A DNA stretch of 64,000 nucleotides from Cellulomonas wangleii (lineage in GTDB: Bacteria > Actinomycetota > Actinomycetes > Actinomycetales > Cellulomonadaceae), in assembly GCF_018388445.1 (NCBI RefSeq), contig NZ_CP074405.1, positions 2,480,001 to 2,544,000 of the forward strand, in the 5' to 3' direction. The notes below the pieces were generated by a model, which was given only the letters and a program-made list of their open reading frames with translations, had not been told where the DNA came from and did not search any database. Both the position numbers and the translations under genes were made by a program. Within the stretch, counting starts at the first letter, position 1. Every line of letters starts with the position of its first letter. This document shows, piece by piece, positions 25,279-34,263 of this stretch.

Positions 25279-26799
25279 TCAGGCGTCGTCCGGATCCGTC
25301 CAGACACCCTGCTCGCGCTCCGTCCACAGCTCGGAGCGGGCGGCCGCCTTGGCGTCCATGCGCTCGGTGTACTCGCGACGCTTCTGACCGCGGGTCGGGC
25401 GGGCGCGGTCCTCCAGGCGCACGTCCGTGCCGCGCGGGCCACCGAGCAGCTCGGACCCCGTGAGCAGCGTCGGCTCCCAGTCGAAGACCACCGCGTTCTC
25501 GTCCGGCCCGATGCGGACCTCGTCACCCGCCACGGCCCCGGCCTTGTACAGCGCGTCCTCGACCCCGGCGCGCGCGAGGCGGTCGGCCAGGTAGCCCACG
25601 GCCTCGTCGTTGGAGAAGTCCGTCTGCCGCACCCACCGCTCGGGCTTCTCGCCGCGGACGGCGAACCAGACCTGACCCCCGCCCTCGCGCCGCTTCACCG
25701 TGAAGCCGGTGTCGTCCACCGCGCGGGGACGCAGCACGACGCGCGTCGCCTCGGGCGCCGGCGCGGCGCGGCGCGCTGCCGCGACCCGCTCGGCGAGCGC
25801 GAACGTCAAGGGCCGCAGCCCCTCGTGGCTCGCGGTCGAGATCTCGAAGACGGGCAGGCCACGGGCCTCGAGCTCGGGGCGCACGAGGTCCGCGAGCTCG
25901 CGTGCCTCGGGGACGTCGATCTTGTTGAGCACGACGATGCGCGGCCGCTCGGTGAGCGGCACGCCCCCGGCGGCCACCGCGAGGTCCTCCGCGTACGCGG
26001 CGAGCTCATGCTCGAGCACGTCGAGGTCCGTGACGGGGTCACGGTCCGGCTCGAGCGTCGCGCAGTCCAGCACGTGCACCACGACGGCGCAGCGCTCGAT
26101 GTGCCGCAGGAACTCCAGCCCGAGGCCCTTGCCCTGCGAGGCACCGGGGATCAGCCCGGGCACGTCCGCCACGGTGTAGCGCGCGTCACCGGCCTGCACG
26201 ACGCCGAGGTTCGGCACGAGCGTGGTGAACGGGTAGTCGGCGATCTTGGGCCGGGCGGCGGAGATCGCCGCGACCAGGCTCGACTTGCCCGCCGACGGGA
26301 ACCCGACCAGCGCCACGTCGGCGATGGTCTTGAGCTCGAGGACGACCTCCGCCTCCTCGCCCGGCTCCCCCAGCAGCGCGAAGCCCGGGGCCTTGCGACG
26401 CGGCGAGGACAGCGCGGCGTTGCCGAGCCCGCCGCGCCCGCCCGCGGCGACCACGTAGCGCGCGCCGGCGCCGACGAGGTCCGCGAGCACCGTGCCGTCG
26501 GGCGACTTCACGACCGTCCCGTCGGGAACGCCGAGGACGAGGTCGTCGGCGGTCGCGCCGCTGCGGTGGTCGCCCATGCCCTGGCCGCCCGACGCGGCGC
26601 GCCGGTGGGGCAGGTGGTGGAACGGCAGCAGCGTGGTGACCTGAGGGTCGACCTCGACGATCACCGACCCGCCGTTGCCGCCGTTGCCGCCGTCGGGGCC
26701 GGCGAGCGGCTTGAACTTCTCGCGGTGGATGGACGCACAACCGTGCCCACCGTCACCGCCGGTCGCGTGCAGCACGACACGGTCGACGAACGTCGCCAC
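25279..26799 (-). CDS. obgE: GTPase Obg/CgtA
   Basis: A 506-residue essential GTPase in 50S ribosome assembly and stringent-response control. The Obg fold at the N-terminus is glycine-rich ([31 protein letters not shown]). The G domain has G1 [16 protein letters not shown]3 DVPGLIPGA, and G4 NKID. The C-terminal OCT domain ([20 protein letters not shown], then [16 protein letters not shown]) is followed by an acidic/basic tail of about 70 residues. It lies downstream of rpmA with a hairpin in the 107-bp gap. Confidence 0.97.
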   Translation of the reverse strand: MATFVDRVVLHATGGDGGHGCASIHREKFKPLAGPDGGNGGNGGSVIVEVDPQVTTLLPFHHLPHRRAASGGQGMGDHRSGATADDLVLGVPDGTVVKSPDGTVLADLVGAGARYVVAAGGRGGLGNAALSSPRRKAPGFALLGEPGEEAEVVLELKTIADVALVGFPSAGKSSLVAAISAARPKIADYPFTTLVPNLGVVQAGDARYTVADVPGLIPGASQGKGLGLEFLRHIERCAVVVHVLDCATLEPDRDPVTDLDVLEHELAAYAEDLAVAAGGVPLTERPRIVVLNKIDVPEARELADLVRPELEARGLPVFEISTASHEGLRPLTFALAERVAAARRAAPAPEATRVVLRPRAVDDTGFTVKRREGGGQVWFAVRGEKPERWVRQTDFSNDEAVGYLADRLARAGVEDALYKAGAVAGDEVRIGPDENAVVFDWEPTLLTGSELLGGPRGTDVRLEDRARPTRGQKRREYTERMDAKAAARSELWTEREQGVWTDPDDA

Positions 26800-26847
26800 G
26801 GCTGGACCTCCTTGCTCTGCGGGTACTGCTCTCGATCGTCACACGCC

Positions 26848-26878
26848 GAAGGGGCGCACCGTACCGGTGCGCCCCTTC
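26848..26878. terminator. Hairpin between rpmA and obgE
   Basis: A perfect 13-bp inverted repeat (26848-26860 and 26866-26878) with a 5-nt loop and no T-run. In this operon context it may attenuate rather than stop transcription, lowering obgE relative to the ribosomal proteins. Confidence 0.6.
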
Positions 26879-26906
26879 GACCGTGAAGCTGGGGTGTGTC
26901 GCGACC

Positions 26907-27164
26907 TCAGGCGTCGGCGACCACGATGTCGATGACCTTGCGGCCACGACGCGTGCCGAACAGCACCGAGCCGGCGGCCAGTGCGAACAGCGTGTCGTCA
27001 CCACCGCGGCCGACGTTGTCGCCCGGGTGGAAGTGGGTGCCGCGCTGGCGGACGAGGATCTCGCCGGCCTTGACGACCTGACCGCCGAAGCGCTTGACGC
27101 CGAGGCGCTGGGCGTTCGAGTCGCGACCGTTGCGCGAGGAGCTCGCGCCCTTCTTGTGTGCCAT
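26907..27164 (-). CDS. rpmA: 50S ribosomal protein L27
   Basis: An 85-residue L27 with the universal N-terminus [20 protein letters not shown] and the segments [15 protein letters not shown] and [10 protein letters not shown]. It contacts the peptidyl-transferase centre. It starts with Met-Ala directly, without the N-terminal cleavable extension seen in Firmicutes. It lies 58 bp after rplU. Confidence 0.98.
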   Translation of the reverse strand: MAHKKGASSSRNGRDSNAQRLGVKRFGGQVVKAGEILVRQRGTHFHPGDNVGRGGDDTLFALAAGSVLFGTRRGRKVIDIVVADA

Positions 27165-27222
27165 GACTGACCTGCTCTCCGGATGCTGCGAAAAGGGGGA
27201 CGGCCGCGTGAGCGGCGCGGGC

Positions 27223-27543
27223 TCACTTGATGCCGGTGACCTTCAGCCGGGTCAGCTTCTGGCGGTGACCCTGGCGCTTGCGGTAGCCGGTCTTGTTCTT
27301 GTACTTGAGGATGTCGATCTTGGGACCCTTCTCGTCCCGCACGACCTCCGCCGTCACCGTCACCTTGGCCAGCGCCGCGGCGTCGGTGGTGACCTTCTCG
27401 CCGTCCACGAGCAGGAGCGCCGGCAGCTGGACCGACGACCCCGCCTCGGCGGCGAGGCGGTCGACGACGACGACGTCGCCGACGGCGACCTTCTCCTGGC
27501 GGCCGCCAGCCTTCACGATCGCGTACACCACGTTGCTGCTCAT
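27223..27543 (-). CDS. rplU: 50S ribosomal protein L21
   Basis: A 106-residue L21 with [18 protein letters not shown] at the N-terminus and the C-terminal signature [20 protein letters not shown]. It binds 23S rRNA. ATG at 27543 was chosen because residues before it are Pro/Arg-rich and unlike L21. The leader carries three CTGCTCRTCGG repeats (27546-27593) close to the start, and a strong promoter lies at 27762-27790. Confidence 0.98.
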   Translation of the reverse strand: MSSNVVYAIVKAGGRQEKVAVGDVVVVDRLAAEAGSSVQLPALLLVDGEKVTTDAAALAKVTVTAEVVRDEKGPKIDILKYKNKTGYRKRQGHRQKLTRLKVTGIK

Positions 27544-27761
27544 CTCTGCTCGTCGGACCTGCTCATCGGTGCTACGTCTGTCCTGCTCGTCGGTGCCGCG
27601 CGACCCGCCGGACCCCGCGCGCCGCCCAGCCACGAGGGCGGGGGTTCGCGTCGGCGGTGTCGTCCGCGGCGCCTGACCGGGGCCGTGCGACGCACCCGGG
27701 TCCGAGGGTGTCCTCGGGGGCACATCCACCTCCCGGTACGTGCGTGACGCACCGACGTTCT

Positions 27762-27790
27762 AGGGTACGGACCCGTTCCCGCCCGGTCAA
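27762..27790 (-). promoter_or_regulatory. Promoter of rplU-rpmA-obgE
   Basis: Minus-strand TTGACC (27790-27785) and TACCCT (27767-27762) separated by exactly 17 bp, a near-consensus housekeeping promoter. It lies just after the rng terminator and gives a leader of about 210 nt. Nothing recognisable as a ribosomal-protein leader was found between it and rplU. Confidence 0.7.
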
Positions 27791-27802
27791 ACGGGCCCCG
27801 CC

Positions 27803-27831
27803 GTGACGCCCGCCCTGGTGGCGGGCGTCAC
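27803..27831 (-). terminator. Terminator of rng
   Basis: A 12-bp perfect inverted repeat (GTGACGCCCGCC, 27803-27814, with 27820-27831) and a 5-nt loop, 12 bp after the rng stop; outer GC pairs extend the stem. It insulates rng from the rplU promoter. Confidence 0.8.
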
Positions 27832-27842
27832 GTGCGGGGACG

Positions 27843-30800
27843 TCAGTCGTCGGCCGGCTGCGGGGCCGCCGTGCGCTCCACGCCACCGTCCGCGGGCGCG
27901 TCCTGCGCGTCCGGGCCGGTCTCGTCCGCCTCGTCGTCGACCGCGAAGACCTCGGGGGCGACGGCGTGCAGCTCGAGCTGGGCGTCCGTGCTCGCGACCC
28001 TGGTCGCGCGCCGACGGCGGGGCTCCCGCACGACGGCGCCGAGCTCGGCGATGACGTCGAGCGTCGCGGCGCCGTGGCCGGCGTCCTCCGCCGCTGCGGG
28101 CGCCTGCTCGGCGTCCACCGGCGTGACGGCGCGGGACGACGCGTCGGGCGCCACGTCGACGTCCGCATCCTCCGGCCGGTCGGCGTCGTGCTCGTGCGCG
28201 TGGGCCGCCGCGGCGGCGATCGTCGCGAGCGTGGCCTTGACCGCCTCGCGCGCCTCCGGGAGCACCGGCACCGCAGCGGCGGGCGCGGCGCCCGCGTCGG
28301 CCGCCGCACGCTTGCGCCGCGACCGCTTCGACTCGCCCTGCTCGGCCGCCGGCTGCTGCGCCGGGGTCTCCGGTCGCCCGTTCCGGCCCACCGGGTCGGT
28401 GTGGACGATGAACCCGCGCCCGTGGCAGTGCTCGCAGGTCTCGCTGAACGCCTCGACCAGGCCCTGCCCGACGCGCTTGCGCGTCATCTGCACGAGCCCG
28501 AGCGACGTGACCTCGGCGACCTGGTGCTTGGTGCGGTCGCGCCCGAGGCACTCGACGAGCCGACGCAGCACCAGGTCACGGTTGGACTCGAGCACCATGT
28601 CGATGAAGTCGATGACGATGATGCCGCCGATGTCGCGCAGCCGGAGCTGGCGCACGATCTCCTCGGCCGCCTCGAGGTTGTTGCGGGTGACCGTCTCCTC
28701 GAGCGTCCCGCCCGCACCGGTGAACTTGCCGGTGTTGACGTCGACGACCGTCATGGCCTCGGTGCGGTCGATGACCAGCGACCCGCCGGACGGCAGCCAG
28801 ACCTTGCGGTCCATGCCCTTGGCGAGCTGCTCGTCGACACGGTGCACCGTGAACACGTCCTGCGTGCCGGTCCACTTCTCGACGCGCGCCGCCAGGTCGG
28901 GTGCGAGGTCGCCCACGTAGGTCGAGATCGTCGACCAGGCGTCGTCGCCCTGCACCACCAGGGAGGAGAAGTCGTCGTTGAAGATGTCGCGGACGACGCG
29001 GATCGCCATGTCCGGCTCGCCCTGCAGCAGGGCGGGCGCGTTCGCGGTCTTCCGCTTCTTCTCGATCGCCTCCCACTGGCCCTGCAGGCGGGCCACGTCG
29101 GCGCGCAGCTCGTCCTCGCTGGCCCCCTCGGCCGCGGTGCGCACGATGACGCCGGCCGAGTCGGGCACGAGGTCGCGCAGGATCTTCTTCAGGCGCGAGC
29201 GCTCGGTGTCGGGCAGCTTGCGGCTGATGCCGGTCATGCCGCCGCCGGGCACGTACACGAGGTAGCGGCCGGCGAGCGTGATCTGGCTCGTCAGGCGCGC
29301 GCCCTTGTGGCCGATCGGGTCCTTGGTGACCTGCACCAGGACCGCGTCGCCGGACTTCAGCGCCTGCTCGATGCGGCGCGGCTGGCCCTCGAGCCCGGCC
29401 GCGTCCCAGTTGACCTCGCCGGCGTAGAGCACGGCGTTGCGGCCCTTGCCCACGTCTACGAAGGCGGCCTCCATGCTGGGCAGCACGTTCTGCACGCGAC
29501 CCAGGTAGACGTTGCCCACCATCGAGGCCTGCGCCTGGTTCGAGACGTAGTGCTCGACGAGCACGCCGTCCTCGAGGACGGCGATCTGCGTGCGGCCGTC
29601 GACCTCGCGCACCACCATGGAGCGCTCGACGGACTCGCGGCGCGCCAGGAACTCCGCCTCGGTGATGATCTGGCGGCGCCGACCGGCGTCGCGACCCTCA
29701 CGGCGACGCTGCCGCTTCGCCTCGAGCCGGGTCGAGCCGCGCAGCGCGGTGACCTCGTCGCCCGACGTCCGGCGGCGCGGCTCCTCCGCCGCGTCGCCCC
29801 GGGCACCGCGGCGACGGCGACGGCGACGGCGGCTCGACCCCGAGCCCTCGTCGTCACCGGCGTCGTCCGCCGTGTCGGTGCCGGACCCGGCGTCCGCGTC
29901 GTCGTCACCGGCGGCCTCGTCGGACGCGTCGTCGTCGCCACCGGCGTCCGCACGCCCGCGCCGGCCGCGGCCCCCGCGGCGACGGCGGCGGCGGCCCGAC
30001 GCACCGTCCTCGTCCTGCTCGTCGTCGCCGTCCGCACCCTCGGGGGTGGCGGGCTCGACGTCGTCCGACGCGTCCTCGGTGGCGACGGACGCGTCCGTCA
30101 CCTCGTCGTCGGTCGGCTCGGACGTCGTGTCGTCGGCCGAGCCCGTCTCCTCGACGTCCGACGCGCCACGGCGGCCACGACCCCGGCGGCGGCGCGGCCG
30201 GCCCGAGCCCTCCTCCGGGGCGGGCTGGGCGGCGTCGGGCGTGGTGACCTCGGCGGCAGGGGCGTCCTGCTCCTCGGCCTCGACGCGCGCGGTGCCGGAG
30301 ATCTCCTCGGGCGACCCCGTGGAGGCCTGCGCCCGGCGGCGCCGCGGGCGGACCGCGGGGTCCGGCGCCTGGAACAGCAGCGCGGTCGTGGCGAGGCGGG
30401 CGCGGGCCGGGGGCTCGTCGGCGGTGCGGACGGGCCCCAGCTCGGCGAGCACGTCGAGCGGGGCGGCGCTGCGCGCCACGTCACCCGGCGCCACGTCGCC
30501 CGGCACGGCGTCCGGCGCAGATCCGGGGTCGGTGTCGTCCGACCCGACGGCAGCGTCGGCTGTTGTGGCCTCGGCGGCGTCGACGTCCTGCGCGGCACGG
30601 CCGGCGCGGCCGCCGCGGCGGCCCGAGCGGCGTCGGCGCGGTGCGCGCTCCTCGGCCTCCTCGGCCACGGACTCGGCCACACCACTGGCCTCGGGCTCGT
30701 CGGCGTCCTGCGCCTCGGGCGCGCTCACCTCGGCGGTGTCGGCAGCCGTGTCGGCAGCGGCGTCGGCGTCCTCGTCCACGACGTCCTCGGCGACGGGCGC

Positions 30801-31181
30801 CGCGGCCTCGGGCACGTCGACCGCCGGCGCAGGCTCCGCCGCAGGCTGCGGCACGGCCGCCGTGGCGGGGGCGTCGTCGAGCACGACGGTGCGCGTCACG
30901 CGGCGCGACCGGCGCGCACGCGTCGGAGCGGCGGCCGGCGGTGCGGCGGGCGGCTCGACGGCCGCGGGCTCCCCTGCCACGGGCTCCGGGGCCACGGGCT
31001 CCTCGGCCACGGGCTCCGGGGCCGGCTCGACCGCGGGCTCGGCGGCCACCTCGGACGCCGGGGCGTCGGGCGTCGCGTCGGGGGTGACGACGTCACGGAC
31101 CACACGGCGACGTCGCTTGCGGGGCGCCGCGTCGGCGACCTCGCTGACGTCGGCGTCGGACGAGTTCTCGGGGGTGTTCAC
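27843..31181 (-). CDS. rng: Ribonuclease E/G with long disordered arms
   Basis: A 1112-residue endoribonuclease of the actinobacterial RNase E/G type. The catalytic part is central: S1 domain MVGNVYLGRVQNVLPSMEAAFV near residue 550, the 5'-sensor and DNase-I-like region with the metal-binding GIIVIDFIDM near 857, and the zinc-link CEHCHGRGF near 917. The first 500 residues are disordered, with alternating acidic stretches and [14 protein letters not shown] basic patches; the C-terminal 190 residues are similar. Such arms bind RNA and degradosome partners. GTG at 31181 (NTPENSSDADVS) was chosen; the GTG at 31235 is an alternative. It processes rRNA and turns over mRNA. Confidence 0.93.
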   Translation of the reverse strand: MNTPENSSDADVSEVADAAPRKRRRRVVRDVVTPDATPDAPASEVAAEPAVEPAPEPVAEEPVAPEPVAGEPAAVEPPAAPPAAAPTRARRSRRVTRTVVLDDAPATAAVPQPAAEPAPAVDVPEAAAPVAEDVVDEDADAAADTAADTAEVSAPEAQDADEPEASGVAESVAEEAEERAPRRRRSGRRGGRAGRAAQDVDAAEATTADAAVGSDDTDPGSAPDAVPGDVAPGDVARSAAPLDVLAELGPVRTADEPPARARLATTALLFQAPDPAVRPRRRRAQASTGSPEEISGTARVEAEEQDAPAAEVTTPDAAQPAPEEGSGRPRRRRGRGRRGASDVEETGSADDTTSEPTDDEVTDASVATEDASDDVEPATPEGADGDDEQDEDGASGRRRRRRGGRGRRGRADAGGDDDASDEAAGDDDADAGSGTDTADDAGDDEGSGSSRRRRRRRRGARGDAAEEPRRRTSGDEVTALRGSTRLEAKRQRRREGRDAGRRRQIITEAEFLARRESVERSMVVREVDGRTQIAVLEDGVLVEHYVSNQAQASMVGNVYLGRVQNVLPSMEAAFVDVGKGRNAVLYAGEVNWDAAGLEGQPRRIEQALKSGDAVLVQVTKDPIGHKGARLTSQITLAGRYLVYVPGGGMTGISRKLPDTERSRLKKILRDLVPDSAGVIVRTAAEGASEDELRADVARLQGQWEAIEKKRKTANAPALLQGEPDMAIRVVRDIFNDDFSSLVVQGDDAWSTISTYVGDLAPDLAARVEKWTGTQDVFTVHRVDEQLAKGMDRKVWLPSGGSLVIDRTEAMTVVDVNTGKFTGAGGTLEETVTRNNLEAAEEIVRQLRLRDIGGIIVIDFIDMVLESNRDLVLRRLVECLGRDRTKHQVAEVTSLGLVQMTRKRVGQGLVEAFSETCEHCHGRGFIVHTDPVGRNGRPETPAQQPAAEQGESKRSRRKRAAADAGAAPAAAVPVLPEAREAVKATLATIAAAAAHAHEHDADRPEDADVDVAPDASSRAVTPVDAEQAPAAAEDAGHGAATLDVIAELGAVVREPRRRRATRVASTDAQLELHAVAPEVFAVDDEADETGPDAQDAPADGGVERTAAPQPADD

Positions 31182-31497
31182 GGGAGGCAAGCGGGTGCTC
31201 CTGGGTACCGGGGAGCCCGCCCACACGACGTGCACCCCCAGGCGGTCGGTCGTCGCTCACGGCGGTGCTACCCGGCGCGGCGACGGAAGTCGTCGGTCGC
31301 AGCCGCCGCACCCTCCGGCGCCATCGCCTGCCAGGCCGTCTCGGGGCTCCAGGCTGGAGCCCGCCGAGGGCGGGGCGGCGGCTGGCCTGCACGGTCACTG
31401 GTGCGGCGAGCTCGTCGGTCCCGGCGGTGTGGACGTCGGGGCCGTGTCGAGTATCGCACAGGACCCCGCCACAACCCCCCTGATGACCAGGGTGAGT

Positions 31498-31513
31498 TGA
31501 CGACGTGTCGTCA
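31498..31513. promoter_or_regulatory. Palindrome TGACGAC-GT-GTCGTCA upstream of cydA
   Basis: A perfect 7-2-7 inverted repeat centred 21 bp (two helical turns) upstream of the DosR-type box. It does not fit Rex (TTGTGAA type) or the DosR half-site spacing, so the binding protein is unknown. Confidence 0.5.
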
Positions 31514-31519
31514 GCACCC

Positions 31520-31533
31520 GGGACCTTCGTCCC
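31520..31533. promoter_or_regulatory. DosR/DevR-type box upstream of cydABDC
   Basis: GGGAC-CTTC-GTCCC has the same 5-4-5 half-site spacing and sequence as the core of the mycobacterial DosR box (GGGACTWWAGTCCC), differing only in the central four bases. With TACCGT (31556-31561) as -10, its centre is about 42 bp before the transcription start, the usual activator position for DosR. Confidence 0.55.
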
Positions 31534-31660
31534 TGCCGCCCCGGGACGCCCGGCCTACCGTTCCAAGGAGACGCGCCGTGCAGGCGCGTCCTGCGACCAC
31601 GCCCCCACCCGGTCCGGCCGCACACACGCCCTGCCCCTCGCACACGCATGGAGGACCCGC

Positions 31661-33184
31661 GTGGACGCCCTCGACCTGGCCCGCTGGCAGTTCGGCATCA
31701 CGACCGTCTACCACTTCATCTTCGTGCCGCTGACGATCGGCCTGTCGCCGCTCGTCGCGATCATGCAGACCGCGTGGGTGCGCACGGGCAACGAGCGGTG
31801 GCTGCGGCTGACGAAGTTCTTCGGCAAGCTCCTGCTCATCAACTTCGCGATCGGTGTCGCCACCGGCATCGTCCAGGAGTTCCAGTTCGGCATGAACTGG
31901 TCGGAGTACTCGCGGTTCGTCGGCGACGTGTTCGGGGCTCCGCTGGCGATGGAGGCGCTCGCCGCGTTCTTCGTCGAGTCGACGTTCCTCGGCCTGTGGA
32001 TCTTCGGCTGGGACAAGCTGCCCAAGAAGATCCACCTCGCCTGCATCTGGGCCGTGGCCATCGCGACGAACCTGTCCGCGTACTTCATCCTCGCGGCCAA
32101 CTCCTGGATGCAGCACCCGGTCGGTACCACGTTCAACCTGGAGACCGGTCGCGCCGAGATGACCGACATCGTCGCGGTCCTCACGAACCCCACCCTGCTC
32201 GCGGCGTTCCCGCACACCATCGCGGCCGCGTTCCTCACCGCGGGCACCTTCGTCGCCGGCATCGCCGCCTGGTGGATGGTGCGGCTCGTGCGCTCGGGGC
32301 AGGTCGACAAGGCACGCGACGTGTACCGCCCCGCGGTGGTCCTCGGGCTGGTCACGATGCTCGTCTCGGGCGCCGGCGTGGCGCTGTCGGGTGACTGGCA
32401 GGCCAAGCTGATGTTCCAGCAGCAGCCGGCCAAGATGGCGGCCGCCGAGGGCCTGTGCACCTCGCAGGAGGGCGCACCCTTCTCGATCCTCGCGATCGGT
32501 GACCTCACGAACGACTGCGCCAACGTGAAGCACCTCATCGAGATCCCCGGCCTGACGTCCTTCCTGGCGACCAACGACTTCACCGCACCCATCCGCGGCG
32601 TGGACGAGCTCCAGGAGGAGTACGCGCAGTGGATCGCCGAGTGGGACGAGGCCAACGGCGTCTCGTCCGGCGTCGACGAGGACACGCGGTTCTACCCGAA
32701 CCTGGCCGTCACCTACTGGTCCTTCCGCCTCATGATCGGGCTGGGCGTCGGGTCCGCCGCGCTGTCGCTGGCCGCGCTGTGGCTGCTGCGCCGCAAGGGG
32801 TCGGTCACCGGCAACGTGTGGTTCGGCCGGCTCGGCCTCGCGGCGATCGCGACCCCGTTCCTCGCCTCGGCGTTCGGCTGGATCTTCACCGAGATGGGAC
32901 GCCAGCCCTGGGTGGTGGCGCCCAACCCCGACGCGTCCGGCGTCGACGGCGTGTGGCTGCTCACCGCCCGCGGCGTCAGCGAGGTCGTCAGTCCCGGCAT
33001 GGTCCTGTTCTCGATGATCGGGTTCACGCTGCTGTACGGCGTGCTCATGGTCGTGTGGTTCCGGCTCATGAAGCGGTACGCCGTCCAGGGCGTCGCAGAC
33101 ACCGAGCACGACCCCAGCCCCGAGGCCAACCCGCCCGCCGACGACGCCGACGGGACCACCCGTCCGCTGTCCTTCGCCTACTGA
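31661..33184 (+). CDS. cydA: Cytochrome bd ubiquinol oxidase subunit I
   Basis: A 507-residue integral membrane subunit that carries hemes b558, b595 and d and reduces oxygen with quinol electrons. Heme-ligand regions are visible: the His in YHFIFVPLTIGLS near the N-terminus and the His in AAFPHTIAAAFLTAG. The periplasmic Q-loop is of the short type (DWQAKLMFQQQPAKMAA onward), and the signature GWIFTEMGRQPW is present. GTG at 31661 follows ATGGAGGAC at ideal spacing. It is the first gene of cydA-cydB-cydD-cydC-kinase. The operon probably responds to low oxygen or redox state through the box at 31520. Confidence 0.97.
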   Translation: MDALDLARWQFGITTVYHFIFVPLTIGLSPLVAIMQTAWVRTGNERWLRLTKFFGKLLLINFAIGVATGIVQEFQFGMNWSEYSRFVGDVFGAPLAMEALAAFFVESTFLGLWIFGWDKLPKKIHLACIWAVAIATNLSAYFILAANSWMQHPVGTTFNLETGRAEMTDIVAVLTNPTLLAAFPHTIAAAFLTAGTFVAGIAAWWMVRLVRSGQVDKARDVYRPAVVLGLVTMLVSGAGVALSGDWQAKLMFQQQPAKMAAAEGLCTSQEGAPFSILAIGDLTNDCANVKHLIEIPGLTSFLATNDFTAPIRGVDELQEEYAQWIAEWDEANGVSSGVDEDTRFYPNLAVTYWSFRLMIGLGVGSAALSLAALWLLRRKGSVTGNVWFGRLGLAAIATPFLASAFGWIFTEMGRQPWVVAPNPDASGVDGVWLLTARGVSEVVSPGMVLFSMIGFTLLYGVLMVVWFRLMKRYAVQGVADTEHDPSPEANPPADDADGTTRPLSFAY

Positions 33185-33194
33185 GGAGCCCGTC

Positions 33195-34244
33195 ATGGAC
33201 CTCCCCGTCGTCTGGTTCCTCCTCATCGCGGTCCTGTGGACCGGCTACCTCGTCCTCGAGGGCTTCGACTTCGGCGTCGGCATGCTGCTCGCGATCCTGC
33301 CGCGGGGCGACAAGCTGCGCCGCGAGAAGGAGCGCCGGCTGATGATCAACACCATCGGCCCCGTGTGGGACGGCAACGAGGTGTGGCTGCTCACCGCCGG
33401 CGGAGCGACGTTCGCCGCGTTCCCCGAGTGGTACGCCACCCTGTTCTCCGGGTTCTACCTGCCGCTGTTCCTCATCCTCATCGCGCTGATCGTGCGCGTC
33501 GTCGCGTTCGAGTGGCGCGGCAAGATCGACTCCCCGCAGTGGCGCACCTGGGCGGACCGGGCGCTGATCTTCGGCTCGTTCGTCCCCGCCCTGCTCTGGG
33601 GTGTCGCGTTCGCCAACCTCGTGCGCGGCGTCGAGCTGGACGCGAACCACCAGTACGTCGGCGGGTTCTTCGCGCTGCTCTCGCCGTTCGCCCTGCTCGG
33701 CGGCGTGGTGACGCTCAGCATCTTCCTCACGCACGGCGCGATCTTCCTCGCGATGAAGACCGACGGCGAGATGCGCGAGCGGGCGGGCACGTTCGCGGCC
33801 CGCAGCTCGGTCGTCACGCTGCTCGCGGCGGGCGTGTGGGCCGTGTGGGCGCAGGTCGCCTACAGCGGCGAGGCCTGGACGTGGGCGGCCGTGCTGGTCG
33901 CCGCCGTCGCGCTCGTCCTCGTCGTGGTCGCGACGCGGCAGCGCCGCGAGGCCCTGGCGTTCGGCGCCTCCGTCGTGACGATCGTCGCCGCCGTGGTGCT
34001 GATCTTCGGCTCGATGTTCCCCGACGTGATGCCCGCGTTCGACCCGGCGAACTCGCTGACGGTCGAGAACGCCTCGTCCACCGACTACACCCTGACGGTC
34101 ATGACCTGGGTGGCGGTGATCCTCACGCCGATCGTGCTGCTGTACCAGGGCTGGACCTACTGGGTCTTCCGCAAGCGGCTGACCATCGAGCACATCCCCG
34201 AGGCGACCGGGCTCACGTTCGAGCGCGTGGTCTCGCGGTCCTGA
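33195..34244 (+). CDS. cydB: Cytochrome bd ubiquinol oxidase subunit II
   Basis: A 349-residue membrane subunit with about eight hydrophobic helices that pairs with CydA. The N-terminus LPVVWFLLIAVLWTGYLVLE GFDFGVG and the next conserved segment with IGPVWDGNEVWLL are typical of CydB. ATG at 33195 has GAGGAG just upstream and follows cydA by 10 bp. Confidence 0.97.
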   Translation: MDLPVVWFLLIAVLWTGYLVLEGFDFGVGMLLAILPRGDKLRREKERRLMINTIGPVWDGNEVWLLTAGGATFAAFPEWYATLFSGFYLPLFLILIALIVRVVAFEWRGKIDSPQWRTWADRALIFGSFVPALLWGVAFANLVRGVELDANHQYVGGFFALLSPFALLGGVVTLSIFLTHGAIFLAMKTDGEMRERAGTFAARSSVVTLLAAGVWAVWAQVAYSGEAWTWAAVLVAAVALVLVVVATRQRREALAFGASVVTIVAAVVLIFGSMFPDVMPAFDPANSLTVENASSTDYTLTVMTWVAVILTPIVLLYQGWTYWVFRKRLTIEHIPEATGLTFERVVSRS

Positions 34245-34263
34245 GCATGATCTGCTGGACGGT

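Larger units (their letters stand above)
31182..31660. other. 479-bp divergent region between rng and cydA
   Basis: No gene is supported here. It contains a 9-1-9 palindrome GGGCTCCAG-G-CTGGAGCCC (31344-31362) on the rng side, a 7-2-7 palindrome (31498-31513), a DosR-type box (31520-31533), a -10-like TACCGT (31556-31561), and a 7-5-7 stem-loop (31571-31589) downstream of the likely cyd start. A GTG at 31578, with AAGGAG in front, opens a 51-codon frame that runs out of frame into cydA and ends at 31733. Confidence 0.6.

Noticed and set aside
27544..27761. Ribosomal L21 leader RNA
   Set aside because: No recognisable conserved leader structure could be drawn; only the short repeats near the start codon are seen.
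31498..31513. Rex operator upstream of cydA
   Set aside because: Rex sites read TTGTGAA-N-TTCACAA; this palindrome does not fit.
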